A stretch of DNA of 64,000 nt. Origin: an uncultured Flavobacteriaceae bacterium (GTDB taxonomy: Bacteria > Bacteroidota > Bacteroidia > Flavobacteriales > Flavobacteriaceae). A model generated the notes under the pieces. The model did no database searches, was not told the DNA's origin, and saw only the letters and a program-made list of their open reading frames with translations. The position numbers and the translations under genes were made by a program. Where the stretch lies: contig CALSRG010000001.1 of the NCBI GenBank assembly GCA_943788695.1, forward strand, positions 868,001 through 932,000. Direction: 5' to 3'. Shown piece by piece: positions 53,994-62,983 of the stretch. Numbering within the stretch: the stretch's first letter is position 1; the number at the start of each line of letters is the position of its first letter.

Positions 53994-54872
53994 TTAATTA
54001 ATGTGCTTCTGAGCTTTATATGAAGATCTCACTAAGGCGCTACTTTCAACGTGACGAAATCCAAGATCTAGTCCGATGGCTTTATATTCTGCAAAAAGAT
54101 CAGGAGTGATAAATTGTTTAACTGGCAAGTGTTTTTTGCTTGGTTGAAGATATTGCCCTATGGTAACAACATCAACGTCAGCTGATTTTAAGTCATGTAG
54201 GGTTTGAATAACTTCCTCTTTAGTTTCTCCCAGTCCAAGCATTATTCCAGACTTCGTTCGACGTTGACCTTGCGCTTTCATATATCGAAGCACTTCCATA
54301 CTTTGGTCGTATTTTGCTTGAATGCGAACTTCTCTGGTTAAGCGTTTAACCGTTTCAACATTATGAGAAATAACTTCAGGATGAACGGCTAAAATACGGT
54401 CAATGTGTCTTGTGATACCTTGAAAATCAGGAATTAAAGTTTCAAGAGTTGTTTCAGGATTCATGCGACGAATGGTCTTAACTGTTTCGGCCCACATGAT
54501 ACTTCCCATATCTTTTAAGTCGTCCCGATCCACACTGGTTATCACAGCATGCTTGATTTTCATAATTTTAATGGAGCGTGCTACTTTTTCAGGTTCATCC
54601 CAATTGACATCTTCAGGACGACCAGTCTTGACACCACAGAACCCACATGAACGCGTACAAATATTACCCAGGATCATAAAGGTTGCAGTGCCTTCGCCCC
54701 AACATTCACCCATATTTGGACAGCTCCCAGATGTGCAAATCGTATTTAGTTTGTACTTATCCACCAATCCGCGCAGCTCGGTATATTTTTCGCCTGTGGG
54801 TAACTTTACACGCAACCACTTGGGTTTAGCTTGACGTTCTGGTAGAATATTTGATTTTGTACTTGTCTCCAT
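53994..54872 (-). CDS. lipA: Lipoyl synthase
   Basis: LipA inserts sulfur into octanoyl groups to make lipoyl cofactors for pyruvate and oxoglutarate dehydrogenases. The 292-residue radical SAM protein has the auxiliary cluster motif CTSGSCPNMGEC (C-x4-C-x5-C, about residue 46) and the SAM cluster motif CTRSCGFC (C-x3-C-x2-C, about residue 72). The C-terminal SSALVRSSYKA carries the RSSY-type motif. It begins METSTKSNILPERQ. A -7 box (54880-54887) lies only seven bases ahead of the ATG. Confidence 0.97.
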   Translation of the reverse strand: METSTKSNILPERQAKPKWLRVKLPTGEKYTELRGLVDKYKLNTICTSGSCPNMGECWGEGTATFMILGNICTRSCGFCGVKTGRPEDVNWDEPEKVARSIKIMKIKHAVITSVDRDDLKDMGSIMWAETVKTIRRMNPETTLETLIPDFQGITRHIDRILAVHPEVISHNVETVKRLTREVRIQAKYDQSMEVLRYMKAQGQRRTKSGIMLGLGETKEEVIQTLHDLKSADVDVVTIGQYLQPSKKHLPVKQFITPDLFAEYKAIGLDLGFRHVESSALVRSSYKAQKHIN

Positions 54873-54879
54873 GAAGCTG

Positions 54880-54887
54880 CAAAGATA
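54880..54887 (-). promoter_or_regulatory. -7 promoter box (TATCTTTG) close to lipA
   Basis: Exact TAnnTTTG match on the minus strand, seven bases ahead of the lipA ATG. The leader would be very short or absent. Confidence 0.5.
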
Positions 54888-54902
54888 ATGAGGTTTCGGG
54901 AA

Positions 54903-55457
54903 TTAACTGCGAGTTGAATCGATAATTGAAGCCAATAATTGTCGAGCTCTCAGAAGTTTGACTTTTATTCGACTTAAAGGCTCTTGAAGGGTGTCAGCAA
55001 TCTCTATGTAACTTAACTCCTGAAAGTAAAACAATTGAATAACCTCTTGATAATGTGGCTTTAGTTTTTTAATGTCTGTTCTAAGTTTGCTCAATTTTTG
55101 AGCGATAATAATGGCATCTTCTGGAGTAGGATTCTCATCTGCTAAGCGAGCAATCGTGAACAAGTGTGATTGTTCTGATTCCTGTTGAATATTTGTTTGC
55201 GCTCTTCGAATATGATCGATGTGTATATTTTTAGCAATGGTCATCAGCCATGTCTTAAACTGATACTCTGGGTTATAGGATTGAATTTTATCAAATGCCT
55301 TTGCGAAAGTTTGAATGGTGATGTCTTCAGCATCGTTTTCATTCTTTGTTCGCTTTAGTACAAATCCATAAACTTCACCCCAGAAGCTGTTTAAAATATA
55401 ATTATAAGCCTTTTGGTCATTAGATTTTGCCGCTAAAATGGATGTATCTAAATCCAA
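54903..55457 (-). CDS. Sigma-70 family (ECF-like) RNA polymerase sigma factor
   Basis: Coding starts best at a TTG (55455-55457), giving 184 residues that begin MDLDTSILAAKSNDQKAYNYILN. The open frame upstream to a GTG at 55559 overlaps the small membrane gene and is not typical of sigma factors. Region 2 is DAEDITIQTFAKAFDKI with KTWLMTIAKNIHIDHIRR, and region 4 is LKPHYQEVIQLFYFQELSYIEIADTLQEPLSRIKVKLLRARQLL. There is no region 3. No anti-sigma gene adjoins; the 66-residue membrane protein just upstream is a candidate partner but shows no anti-sigma motif. Confidence 0.88.
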   Translation of the reverse strand: MDLDTSILAAKSNDQKAYNYILNSFWGEVYGFVLKRTKNENDAEDITIQTFAKAFDKIQSYNPEYQFKTWLMTIAKNIHIDHIRRAQTNIQQESEQSHLFTIARLADENPTPEDAIIIAQKLSKLRTDIKKLKPHYQEVIQLFYFQELSYIEIADTLQEPLSRIKVKLLRARQLLASIIDSTRS

Positions 55458-55488
55458 TAAATTAAAACTTAAGTTAATAAAAATGACT

Positions 55489-55689
55489 TCAAGCGTTGCT
55501 TTCGGTATTACAGTTACTGAATTCGTCAGGCATTTTACCACACATGCCACAAGCCTCACCCGAGCTGTTTAACAATGGGTTTTGACTAGCACAAGTTCCT
55601 GCAAATTTGCCATCCTTTTTCGCCCAAATTTTTATCGCTATACCAGCGATACCAAGAGCTAGCAATCCTAAAGTAAGTATTAATAACAT
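55489..55689 (-). CDS. Small conserved membrane protein with Cys motif
   Basis: The 66-residue protein has an N-terminal membrane helix (LLILTLGLLALGIAGIAI) and a short polar tail with five cysteines: one in KFAGTCASQNPLLN, then C-G-M-C-G with one flanking Cys nearby (EACGMCGK), and one in FSNCNTES. I do not know a function; related short proteins in Flavobacteriia are annotated as membrane or secreted proteins. The tail could bind a metal. It ends 31 bases ahead of the sigma factor start, so the two are probably co-transcribed. Confidence 0.75.
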   Translation of the reverse strand: MLLILTLGLLALGIAGIAIKIWAKKDGKFAGTCASQNPLLNSSGEACGMCGKMPDEFSNCNTESNA

Positions 55690-55730
55690 GAAGTGCTTTT
55701 TTGCAAAGATACAAGGTCGTATCGACCTAT

Positions 55731-56744
55731 TTATAAAATATTTACTTCCATTTCGAGTCGTATTCCAAATTTGGATTCAACTTCATTTTGAATAGTGGAG
55801 GCCAATTCAAATATTTCTTTGCCCGTTGCATTACCATAATTTACTATTACTAAGGCTTGCTTGTTGTGAACACCACAGTCTCCATATCGTTTACCTTTAA
55901 ATCCCGATTGTTCGATGAGCCACGCTGCGGGTATTTTATACGTTTCGGGTGTCAATTCGAAAAACGGCATATCAGCATTTTCAATGCAAAGTGAATCTTT
56001 TTTAAACTTTTCCACAACAGGATTTTTAAAAAAACTGCCGCTATTTCCCAAGACCTTCGGATCCGGAAGTTTTGTAGATCGGATACCAATAACCACTTGT
56101 GCTATGTCTCGAATGGAGGGCTCTTTTATATTCATGTCATCCAAATGCTCCTGAATGGCGCCATAAGTCGTTTTGAGTCGGTGATTCGTTTTGGATAACT
56201 CAAAAGTTACTGAAGTGATAATCCATTTTCCTTTTTCGATGCCTTTAAATATGGATTGACGATACCCAAAGTCGCAATTGTTGCGGTCAAATCGTTTTTT
56301 TTCTCCAGAATATTTGTTGATTGCGTCACAAGAGACAAAAACATCTTTAAGTTCAACACCATAAGCGCCAATGTTTTGTATTGGTGCGGCTCCTACACTT
56401 CCTGGGATTAGTGCAAGATTTTCAATGCCACCATAATTCCGATCAAGACACCAAAGCACAAAATCATGCCAATTCTCTCCTGCAGCAGATTTAACTTGAA
56501 CAAAATCATTGTCTTCAAAAACAACAGAAATACCTTTTAAATTGATATGTACCACCAAACAATTAACGTCTTTGGTCAGAAGCATATTACTCCCACCTCC
56601 AATGATGAATAGTGGTTGGGTGCCGTTCTTTGAAATAATTTTTTCCAGCATTTCTTCGTCGTGAATGGACACAAACTGTTCTGCTATCACGTCAACGCCA
56701 AATGTGTTGAATGGTTTTAATGAAATATTGTTTTCGAAATTCAT
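55731..56744 (-). CDS. murB: UDP-N-acetylenolpyruvoylglucosamine reductase
   Basis: MurB makes UDP-N-acetylmuramate with NADPH in peptidoglycan synthesis. The 337-residue FAD protein has SLKPFNTFGVDVIAEQFV near residue 8, FIIGGGSNMLLTKDV (FAD loop, near residue 46), ENLALIPGSVGAAPIQNIGAYG near residue 105, FGYRQSIFKG and the C-terminal AWLIEQSGFKGKRYGDCGVHNKQALVIVN. The extra domain 3 loop makes it a type I enzyme like that of E. coli. The stop of the following aminotransferase gene overlaps its start by four bases. Confidence 0.96.
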   Translation of the reverse strand: MNFENNISLKPFNTFGVDVIAEQFVSIHDEEMLEKIISKNGTQPLFIIGGGSNMLLTKDVNCLVVHINLKGISVVFEDNDFVQVKSAAGENWHDFVLWCLDRNYGGIENLALIPGSVGAAPIQNIGAYGVELKDVFVSCDAINKYSGEKKRFDRNNCDFGYRQSIFKGIEKGKWIITSVTFELSKTNHRLKTTYGAIQEHLDDMNIKEPSIRDIAQVVIGIRSTKLPDPKVLGNSGSFFKNPVVEKFKKDSLCIENADMPFFELTPETYKIPAAWLIEQSGFKGKRYGDCGVHNKQALVIVNYGNATGKEIFELASTIQNEVESKFGIRLEMEVNIL

Positions 56745-57934
56745 CGATTTTGATAAGCCTTAAGTGCCAGCGCAATAATTTCAATACACTTTTTGAGTTC
56801 GTCAGTGTTTAAAACATAAGCGATTCGTACTTGATTTTTCCCCAATCCTGCTGTGGCATAAAATCCTGCTGCTGGAGCTACCATTACAGTTTCACCGTTT
56901 AACTCAAAATCTGACAAAAGCCACTGTGCAAAATGATCCGTATCATCTACAGGTAATTCGGCAACACAATAAAATGCGCCATTTGGTTTTGCTACCCTTA
57001 CGCCAGGAATGGCCTCCAAACCATCAACCAAGACATTTCGTCTAACAACATACTCGTTGATGACTTGAGTAAAATATTCGGGTGGTGTGTCTAAAGCCGC
57101 TTCGCTGGCAATCTGTGCGTAAGATGGCGGTGATAGTCGTGCTTGAGCAAATTTTAAAGCAGTTTTAATAACCGCTTTATTTCTAGAAACAAGGCAGCCA
57201 ATTCGTGCACCACACATGCTGTAGCGTTTCGAAACAGAATCAATCATTATGGCATGTTCAGTTAAAGTCTCATCGCTCATGATTGAATAATGTTTTGCCC
57301 CTTCATAACAAAACTCGCGATACACTTCATCTGCAATTAAAAATAGATCATGTTTTTTAACCAATTCCGACAATTGTTCGAGTTCATCATGGCTGTATAA
57401 ATAACCTGTAGGATTGCCTGGATTACAAATTAGAATCGCTTTTGTCTTTGGCGTGATGAGTTTTTCAAATGCCGCAATTGGAGGAAGTGCAAAATTGTCT
57501 TCAAACCTTGAAACAATAGGTACTATTGTTACTCCAGAGGCTGTTGTAAAGCCGTTATAGTTGGCATAAAACGGTTCAGGAATAATGATTTCATCATCTG
57601 GATCCATTATACTTCCAAAAGCAAAGAGTAGTGCTTCGCTACCTCCAGTGGTTACAATGATTTCGTTATGAGCAACGTCGATATGTTTGCTGTGATAGTA
57701 GTTTGCTAACTTGTTTCTGTAAGCTTCAGAACCCTCAGATTGACTGTAGGAAAGGACTTTTATGTTTGAATTTCGAACAGCCTCTAGAGCGATTTCTGGT
57801 GTTTTGATGTCAGGTTGTCCAATGTTGAGGTGATAAACATGCCTACCTTTTTTTTTGGCGTCGTTGGCAAAAGGAACTAGTTTTCGTATTGGCGATTCTG
57901 GCATAGCCTGGCCTTTTTCAGAAATACTTGGCAT
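56741..57934 (-). CDS. PLP-dependent aminotransferase, class I/II
   Basis: The 397-residue fold-type I aminotransferase has LNIGQPDIKTPEIALEA near residue 41, VTTGGSEALLFAFG, NPGNPTGYLYSHDELEQLSEL, LIADEVYREFCYEG and the Schiff-base Lys in MIDSVSKRYSMCGARIG (near residue 238), ending VRIAYVLNTDEL. The substrate is not determined; alanine/aspartate-type or valine-pyruvate-type activity would both fit. The stop overlaps the murB start by four bases, so they are in one transcript. Confidence 0.9.
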   Translation of the reverse strand: MPSISEKGQAMPESPIRKLVPFANDAKKKGRHVYHLNIGQPDIKTPEIALEAVRNSNIKVLSYSQSEGSEAYRNKLANYYHSKHIDVAHNEIIVTTGGSEALLFAFGSIMDPDDEIIIPEPFYANYNGFTTASGVTIVPIVSRFEDNFALPPIAAFEKLITPKTKAILICNPGNPTGYLYSHDELEQLSELVKKHDLFLIADEVYREFCYEGAKHYSIMSDETLTEHAIMIDSVSKRYSMCGARIGCLVSRNKAVIKTALKFAQARLSPPSYAQIASEAALDTPPEYFTQVINEYVVRRNVLVDGLEAIPGVRVAKPNGAFYCVAELPVDDTDHFAQWLLSDFELNGETVMVAPAAGFYATAGLGKNQVRIAYVLNTDELKKCIEIIALALKAYQNR

Positions 57935-57999
57935 GACTTATATTTTTTACAAAATTGCACATTTTTATTGAATCAGATTGCACAAGAATCTAAGAAGCA

Positions 58000-58031
58000 T
58001 AAAAAAAGCGCATTTAAAAAAATGCGCTTCT
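58000..58031 (-). terminator. Intrinsic terminator after the DUF1573 gene
   Basis: Stem AAGCGCATTT (58006-58015) pairs with AAATGCGCTT (58020-58029) around a four-base loop; on the minus strand it is followed by a T run. It lies between the DUF1573 stop and the aminotransferase gene. Confidence 0.88.
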
Positions 58032-58054
58032 AACTGGATCAATAATTTCGGTGC

Positions 58055-58483
58055 CTAATTGTTTTGCATCACACTGGGTGTTTTCTTTTGCATGACTCCA
58101 TTATTGTTAGGATCTGTTACAGTGCCTTTAATTTTTAGAGCGACAGTTGTCCGCTCAGCATTAGAGGTTACAGTTATGGTTTTTCTAAAAGGCGCTACAC
58201 GTTTTGTATCATACTTTACTTCAATAACACCATTTTCACCAGGCATGATAGGTCCATCTGGCTTTTTTGGAATGGTGCAACCACAAGTTGATTTGACATT
58301 ACTAATAACTAATGGAGCGTCACCAGTATTTGTAAATTCGAATGTTCGTAAGCCATCAGCATCTTTTTCGATTGTACCATAATCGATTGTTTCAGTTTTA
58401 AATGTAATTTTAGCTTGACCTTCTTGAGCAAAAGTTGCAAGGCTAAAGCTTACTATCATCATGAGGGCGAATAAATTTTTCAT
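58055..58483 (-). CDS. Exported DUF1573 domain protein
   Basis: The 142-residue protein has a cleaved signal peptide (FALMMIVSFSLATFAQ, cut near residue 20) and a single DUF1573 immunoglobulin-like domain: YGTIEKDADGLRTFEFTNTGDAPLVISNVKSTCGCTIPKKPD with the C-G-C-T motif at about residues 67-70, then GVIEVKYDTKRVAPFRKTITVTSNA. The family is common in Bacteroidota and probably occurs in the periplasm or outer membrane; its function is unknown. It is followed by a hairpin terminator and is divergent from valS. Confidence 0.88.
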   Translation of the reverse strand: MKNLFALMMIVSFSLATFAQEGQAKITFKTETIDYGTIEKDADGLRTFEFTNTGDAPLVISNVKSTCGCTIPKKPDGPIMPGENGVIEVKYDTKRVAPFRKTITVTSNAERTTVALKIKGTVTDPNNNGVMQKKTPSVMQNN

Positions 58484-58594
58484 AGGTATGGAATTTATTT
58501 ATTTAACGTAAATATACAATATTATCTTTATACCAATCCTTAATGCTTTTCATTTTCTGTAGTGGATATGTTTTCTCAACGCTGAAATATTGCC

Positions 58595-58602
58595 TAATTT
58601 TG
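58595..58602 (+). promoter_or_regulatory. -7 promoter box (TAATTTTG) for valS
   Basis: Exact TAnnTTTG match 23 bases ahead of the ATG at 58626. At -33 the sequence is TTC rather than TTG with the correct 19-base spacing. Confidence 0.55.
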
Positions 58603-58625
58603 CCTTTTTTAAAACCAGCAGTAAA

Positions 58626-61259
58626 ATGGCTATATCCTCTAAGTACGATTCTTCAGAGATTGAACAAAAATGGTATTCCTATTGGATGGCCAATAATTAC
58701 TTTCATTCCGAACCTGATGACCGTCCTGCCTATACCATAGTTATTCCTCCACCAAACGTTACAGGTATCCTACACATGGGGCATATGCTCAACAATACCA
58801 TTCAGGATATTTTAGTGCGTCGCGCTAGACTTCGAGGGTTCAATGCCTGTTGGGTGCCAGGAACAGATCACGCTAGCATCGCTACAGAAGCTAAAGTAGT
58901 CGCTAAACTTAAGTCTGAGGGTATAGAGAAAAGCGATTTGACTAGGGCTGAATTTTTGGATCACGCATGGAAATGGACCAACGACTATGGAGGTGTTATA
59001 CTAGAGCAGTTGAAAAAATTGGGTTGTTCTTGTGATTGGGACCGTACCAAATTCACGATGGATCAAAATATGAATGCCGCTGTGATAAAAACATTTGTCG
59101 ATTTATACAATGAAGGTTTGATTTATCGAGGTTTTAGAATGGTCAATTGGGATCCCGAAGCTCAGACAACTCTGTCAGATGAAGAAGTCATCTATGAAGA
59201 AAAACAGGATTTACTCTATTATGTTGATTACGAATTAGAGGACTGCTCTGGGCATGTTACTATAGCTACAACCCGACCTGAGACCATATTAGGGGATACT
59301 GCGATTTGTGTGAATCCAAATGACGAGAGGTATCAATCATTAATTGGTAAAACAGTTATAGTCCCTGTTTGTGGGCGCAAAATTCCTATTATTGCTGATG
59401 ATTACGTCGATATTGAATTTGGAACAGGATGTCTAAAAATTACACCTGCTCATGATATGAATGATAAAATTCTTGGAGAAAAGCACGAACTTAATATCAT
59501 TGATATATTAAACCCTGACGGAACATTAAACCAATTTGGGTTGCATTTCGAAGGTCAAGATAGAGCAGAAGCTCGAAAAGCTATTGCCGATGAATTGGCT
59601 GGACTTGGTGTTTTAAATAAGACAGAAACCATAATCCATAAAGTGGGTACTAGTGAACGGACTCATGCAGTGATTGAGCCGAGACTTTCTGATCAGTGGT
59701 TTTTAAAAATGGAAGATTTAGCGGCGCCGGCACTCGAAGCAGTACTGAATTCTGACAATATTAAGTTTTTTCCTAAGAAATTTGAAAACACCTATCGCCA
59801 TTGGATGACTAATCTTCGTGACTGGAACATTTCTCGTCAACTTTGGTGGGGTCAGCAAATCCCCGCTTATTACTACGGCGAAGGAATTGAAGATTTTGTG
59901 GTGGCAAATTCAAAAATAGAAGCGCTTGAACTGGCAAAAAAAGCCTCAGGTAACCCCAACCTGACCTTAGCTCAATTGAGGCAAGATGCGGATGTTCTAG
60001 ACACTTGGTTTTCATCTTGGCTATGGCCAATAAGTGTTTTTGACGGGATCAATAATCCTGATAACGAAGAATTCAAATATTATTATCCAACCAATGATTT
60101 GGTGACAGGTCCAGATATTTTATTTTTCTGGGTGGCCCGCATGATCATGGCTGGCTATAAATTTACTGACAAGCAACCTTTCACAAATGTTTATTTCACG
60201 GGATTAGTGCGTGATAAGCAACGGCGTAAAATGAGTAAGTCATTAGGGAATTCTCCCGATGCTTTAAAATTGATTAACGACTATGGTGCGGATGGTGTGC
60301 GCGTTGGTTTATTGCTGAGTGCGGCCGCAGGTAACGATTTGTTATTTGACGATGCGCTTTGTCAACAAGGAAAAGGCTTTGCAAATAAAATTTGGAATGC
60401 CTTTAGGTTGATAAAGGGGTGGGAAATTAATGATCAAGCGCAACCTACAGAGAGTGCTGTTGCCTTAAAATGGTACGCGGCACAATTTGATCGAGCTGTT
60501 GAAGAAATCAATGATCATTTCGACAAGTATCGTCTGAGTGATGCATTGATGACCACTTACAAATTAATTTGGGACGATTTCTGTTCATGGCTTCTTGAAG
60601 TTGTAAAACCCGCGTATGGTCAGCCTATTGACAGAGAGACCTATAATGATGTGATTAAGTTGTTGGAAAATAATCTAAAAATTTTACATCCATTTATGCC
60701 GTTTCTGACCGAAGAAATTTGGCAACAAAATGCTAAGCGATCTAAAGATCAGGCTTTAATCATTGCTGACTGGCCTAAAAGTCATGGATTTGACAATGCT
60801 TTGATCGGTGATTTTGAATCGGTTAAAGAGATTGTTAGTCAATTGAGATCACTTCGAAAAGCCCAGCAGATACCATTTAAAGATCAAATTGAAGTGATGG
60901 TTTTTGGATATCACGATCTGAGTGAAGATCTGGTTGCGGTCATTAAAAAGTTAACCAACCTATCTCATATGAAAGTTGTTGAAGAGAAGGTTGATGGTGC
61001 TCTTTCATTTAGAATTGGCAGCACTGAATATTTTGTTCCAGTCAGCGGTCCTGTCGATGTTGAAAGTGAGATTGTTCAATTAAAAGATGAATTAAAATAT
61101 ACTCTAGGTTTTCTGAAATCTGTTCAAGGCAAATTGTCCAATGAAAGATTTGTAGCTAATGCTCCTAAAGCCGTTGTTGTTGTAGAAAAGCAAAAGGAAG
61201 CTGACGCACTTGATAAAATTCATATGCTTCAAAAAAGGATCGAAACACTTAGTAAATAA
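58626..61259 (+). CDS. valS: Valyl-tRNA synthetase
   Basis: ValS attaches valine to tRNA-Val. The open frame reaches 58590, but the ATG at 58626 follows the promoter and begins MAISSKYDSSEIEQKWYSYW, so I use it (877 residues). The HIGH motif is present as ILHMGHMLN (near residue 45), the editing domain contains ATTRPETILGDTA, and the KMSKS loop is RRKMSKSLGNSPD (near residue 537). DILFFWVARMIMAG precedes it, and the anticodon-binding part and a C-terminal coiled coil (KYTLGFLKSVQGKLSNERF) follow. It converges on the acyl-CoA-binding protein gene. Confidence 0.97.
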   Translation: MAISSKYDSSEIEQKWYSYWMANNYFHSEPDDRPAYTIVIPPPNVTGILHMGHMLNNTIQDILVRRARLRGFNACWVPGTDHASIATEAKVVAKLKSEGIEKSDLTRAEFLDHAWKWTNDYGGVILEQLKKLGCSCDWDRTKFTMDQNMNAAVIKTFVDLYNEGLIYRGFRMVNWDPEAQTTLSDEEVIYEEKQDLLYYVDYELEDCSGHVTIATTRPETILGDTAICVNPNDERYQSLIGKTVIVPVCGRKIPIIADDYVDIEFGTGCLKITPAHDMNDKILGEKHELNIIDILNPDGTLNQFGLHFEGQDRAEARKAIADELAGLGVLNKTETIIHKVGTSERTHAVIEPRLSDQWFLKMEDLAAPALEAVLNSDNIKFFPKKFENTYRHWMTNLRDWNISRQLWWGQQIPAYYYGEGIEDFVVANSKIEALELAKKASGNPNLTLAQLRQDADVLDTWFSSWLWPISVFDGINNPDNEEFKYYYPTNDLVTGPDILFFWVARMIMAGYKFTDKQPFTNVYFTGLVRDKQRRKMSKSLGNSPDALKLINDYGADGVRVGLLLSAAAGNDLLFDDALCQQGKGFANKIWNAFRLIKGWEINDQAQPTESAVALKWYAAQFDRAVEEINDHFDKYRLSDALMTTYKLIWDDFCSWLLEVVKPAYGQPIDRETYNDVIKLLENNLKILHPFMPFLTEEIWQQNAKRSKDQALIIADWPKSHGFDNALIGDFESVKEIVSQLRSLRKAQQIPFKDQIEVMVFGYHDLSEDLVAVIKKLTNLSHMKVVEEKVDGALSFRIGSTEYFVPVSGPVDVESEIVQLKDELKYTLGFLKSVQGKLSNERFVANAPKAVVVVEKQKEADALDKIHMLQKRIETLSK

Positions 61260-61264
61260 AATAC

Positions 61265-61525
61265 TTATTTATCGAAATAAGAATTTACTAGATCGATGTA
61301 ATTTTGTTTGGCCAAATCAGTATCAACTTCACGTGCTTGAAACAGGGCATTTGTTTTGAATGCATTAATCAAATCACTCTTGCTGCTCGGCTTGCTAAAA
61401 TCATTGGTTGCACGTTTATAATAGGCATATAACCTTAGGAGAAAGTCTGCCGGAAAAGGTTCTTTATGCTGATTGACCTTTTCAACAGATTCCTGAAACA
61501 TTTGGTCTAAATTATTGTTCTCCTC
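61265..61525 (-). CDS. Acyl-CoA-binding protein (ACBP)-like
   Basis: The open frame starts at 61561, but the ATG at 61525 gives MEENNNLDQMFQESVEKVN, the usual N-terminus of this small fold, so I take that (86 residues). It has the ACBP signature FLLRLYAYYKRATNDF near residue 30 and the end LAKQNYIDLVNSYF. Bacterial ACBPs bind long-chain acyl-CoA, and this one has replaced some of the classic Trp residues, so binding is not assured. It begins inside the 3' end of psd, overlapping by 14 bases, and is likely co-transcribed with the lipid genes. Confidence 0.8.
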   Translation of the reverse strand, partial: EENNNLDQMFQESVEKVNQHKEPFPADFLLRLYAYYKRATNDFSKPSSKSDLINAFKTNALFQAREVDTDLAKQNYIDLVNSYFDK

Positions 61526-62177
61526 CATCAAATTCTGCGATAACAGTTTTTGCTCCAACAACTTTTTGGTTAGGTTTGACTGTAATAACTGCGTCTAAAG
61601 GTAAAAAGATATCAACTCTCGAACCAAATTTTATAAACCCGCTGTCGCTACCCTGCTGACCAACATCACCCACTTTGGCATAATTTACAATTCGCCGCGC
61701 TAATGCACCAGCAATTTGACGAAATAAGACTGGTCCAAATTTGGGAGATTTCACCACAACTGTAGTACGTTCGTTTAGGGTGCTCGACTTTGGATGCCAA
61801 GCCACTAAATATTTTCCTGGATGGTATTTACTGTAAATAATTTCACCACTGACCGGATAACGTGTTACATGAACGTTAAGTGGTGACATAAAGATGCTAA
61901 TTTGCTTACGATTTTCTTTAAAAAATTCATCTTCATAAACCGTTTCAATGACCACTACTTTGCCATCTACAGGGGCAAATACTTTATTGACATCCCATCT
62001 AATGTTTCGTTTTGGATTCCTAAAGAATTGTAAAATTAAGATTAAAAATATAATGACTGCACCTTGAAGTGCGAGTTTAAACAATTGGTGGAGTATATAA
62101 TAGTCAATGATCATTACAGCCGTCACAGAAATAACTAAGGCGCTGAAAATGATTTTTTGTCCTTCTTTATGAAACAT
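61512..62177 (-). CDS. psd: Phosphatidylserine decarboxylase family protein
   Basis: Psd converts phosphatidylserine to phosphatidylethanolamine. The 221-residue protein is the short, archaeal-type form. It has two N-terminal hydrophobic segments (IIFSALVISVTAVMIIDYY, LALQGAVIIFLILILQF), then FAPVDGKVVVIE, FMSPLNVHVTRYPVSGEI and VGQQGSDSGFIKFGSRVDIFLP with the FGSRVD motif and the Gly-Ser autocleavage site that makes the pyruvoyl group. Its start overlaps the cdsA stop by 11 bases. Confidence 0.94.
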   Translation of the reverse strand: MFHKEGQKIIFSALVISVTAVMIIDYYILHQLFKLALQGAVIIFLILILQFFRNPKRNIRWDVNKVFAPVDGKVVVIETVYEDEFFKENRKQISIFMSPLNVHVTRYPVSGEIIYSKYHPGKYLVAWHPKSSTLNERTTVVVKSPKFGPVLFRQIAGALARRIVNYAKVGDVGQQGSDSGFIKFGSRVDIFLPLDAVITVKPNQKVVGAKTVIAEFDGGEQ

Positions 62178-62973
62178 AATTCATCAGTTTAAAAATAATA
62201 GTTGCCCATGGTGCAGCGAAAATTACACCATCTAACCTATCAAACATTCCGCCATGTCCAGGCATGATTTGCCCGCTGTCTTTTAGTCCAGCTTCTCGCT
62301 TAAATTTTGATTCGATCAAATCACCTGCAGCAGAGATTAAGGCTATTGTGACTCCGAAAATGATCCATTGAATTGTAGTGAATACTTCTGAATATAAACT
62401 CATGATATAACCAGTTATTCCCGCAAAAAACAAGCCTCCAATTAATCCGGAGATGGTTTTTTTTGGAGAAATAGACGGCATTAGCTTTTTACCTCGAATC
62501 ATATTTCCTACTGCGAAGGCACCACTATCACTGATCCATATGGTGACAAAGAAGTATAAGGTCACAACGGGGTCAAAATATCCTTGAACCAGTCCTATCA
62601 ATGTAATACTTATCAAACCATGCGCTATATAAAAGATACCGTACCTTTTTTGATTTGTGATAGGTTTGCCTAAAGCGAGTTTTTCGAGTAAGAAAAAATG
62701 GGCCACGATTGCAGACCCAAGAATAAATATAGTGAGAGGCTCTAAAATTTTCGATTCACCGGACTTGTAGAGGGCTCCAAGGCTTACGATCAAAATAAGA
62801 AAATAGAGCAATAACCTGACGGTTTTTACTTTAGCGACTTTGCCGTATTCGGTAATGAGTATAGTCCCAAGTCCAGCGACCAACATGAAAAAAGTAAAAT
62901 CCAGTTGAATAGCGCCAATAACCAAAGCAACATAAACTAAACCAGAAATAATTCTATGTATCAAATGTCGCAT
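62167..62973 (-). CDS. cdsA: Phosphatidate cytidylyltransferase
   Basis: CdsA makes CDP-diacylglycerol from phosphatidate and CTP in the inner membrane. The 268-residue protein has about eight membrane segments (for example VYVALVIGAIQLDFTFFMLVAG and VVTLYFFVTIWISDSGAFAVG) and the C-terminal family signature SKFKREAGLKDSGQIMPGHGGMFDRLDGVIF, which carries the metal-binding Asp residues. Length is typical. It lies between ftsH and psd and starts 10 bases after the ftsH stop. Confidence 0.95.
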   Translation of the reverse strand: MRHLIHRIISGLVYVALVIGAIQLDFTFFMLVAGLGTILITEYGKVAKVKTVRLLLYFLILIVSLGALYKSGESKILEPLTIFILGSAIVAHFFLLEKLALGKPITNQKRYGIFYIAHGLISITLIGLVQGYFDPVVTLYFFVTIWISDSGAFAVGNMIRGKKLMPSISPKKTISGLIGGLFFAGITGYIMSLYSEVFTTIQWIIFGVTIALISAAGDLIESKFKREAGLKDSGQIMPGHGGMFDRLDGVIFAAPWATIIFKLMNYVS

Positions 62974-62983
62974 GATGGACTAA

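Noticed and set aside
58590..58625. Longer ValS start
   Set aside because: It overlaps the -7 box; the ATG at 58626 is the usual ValS start.
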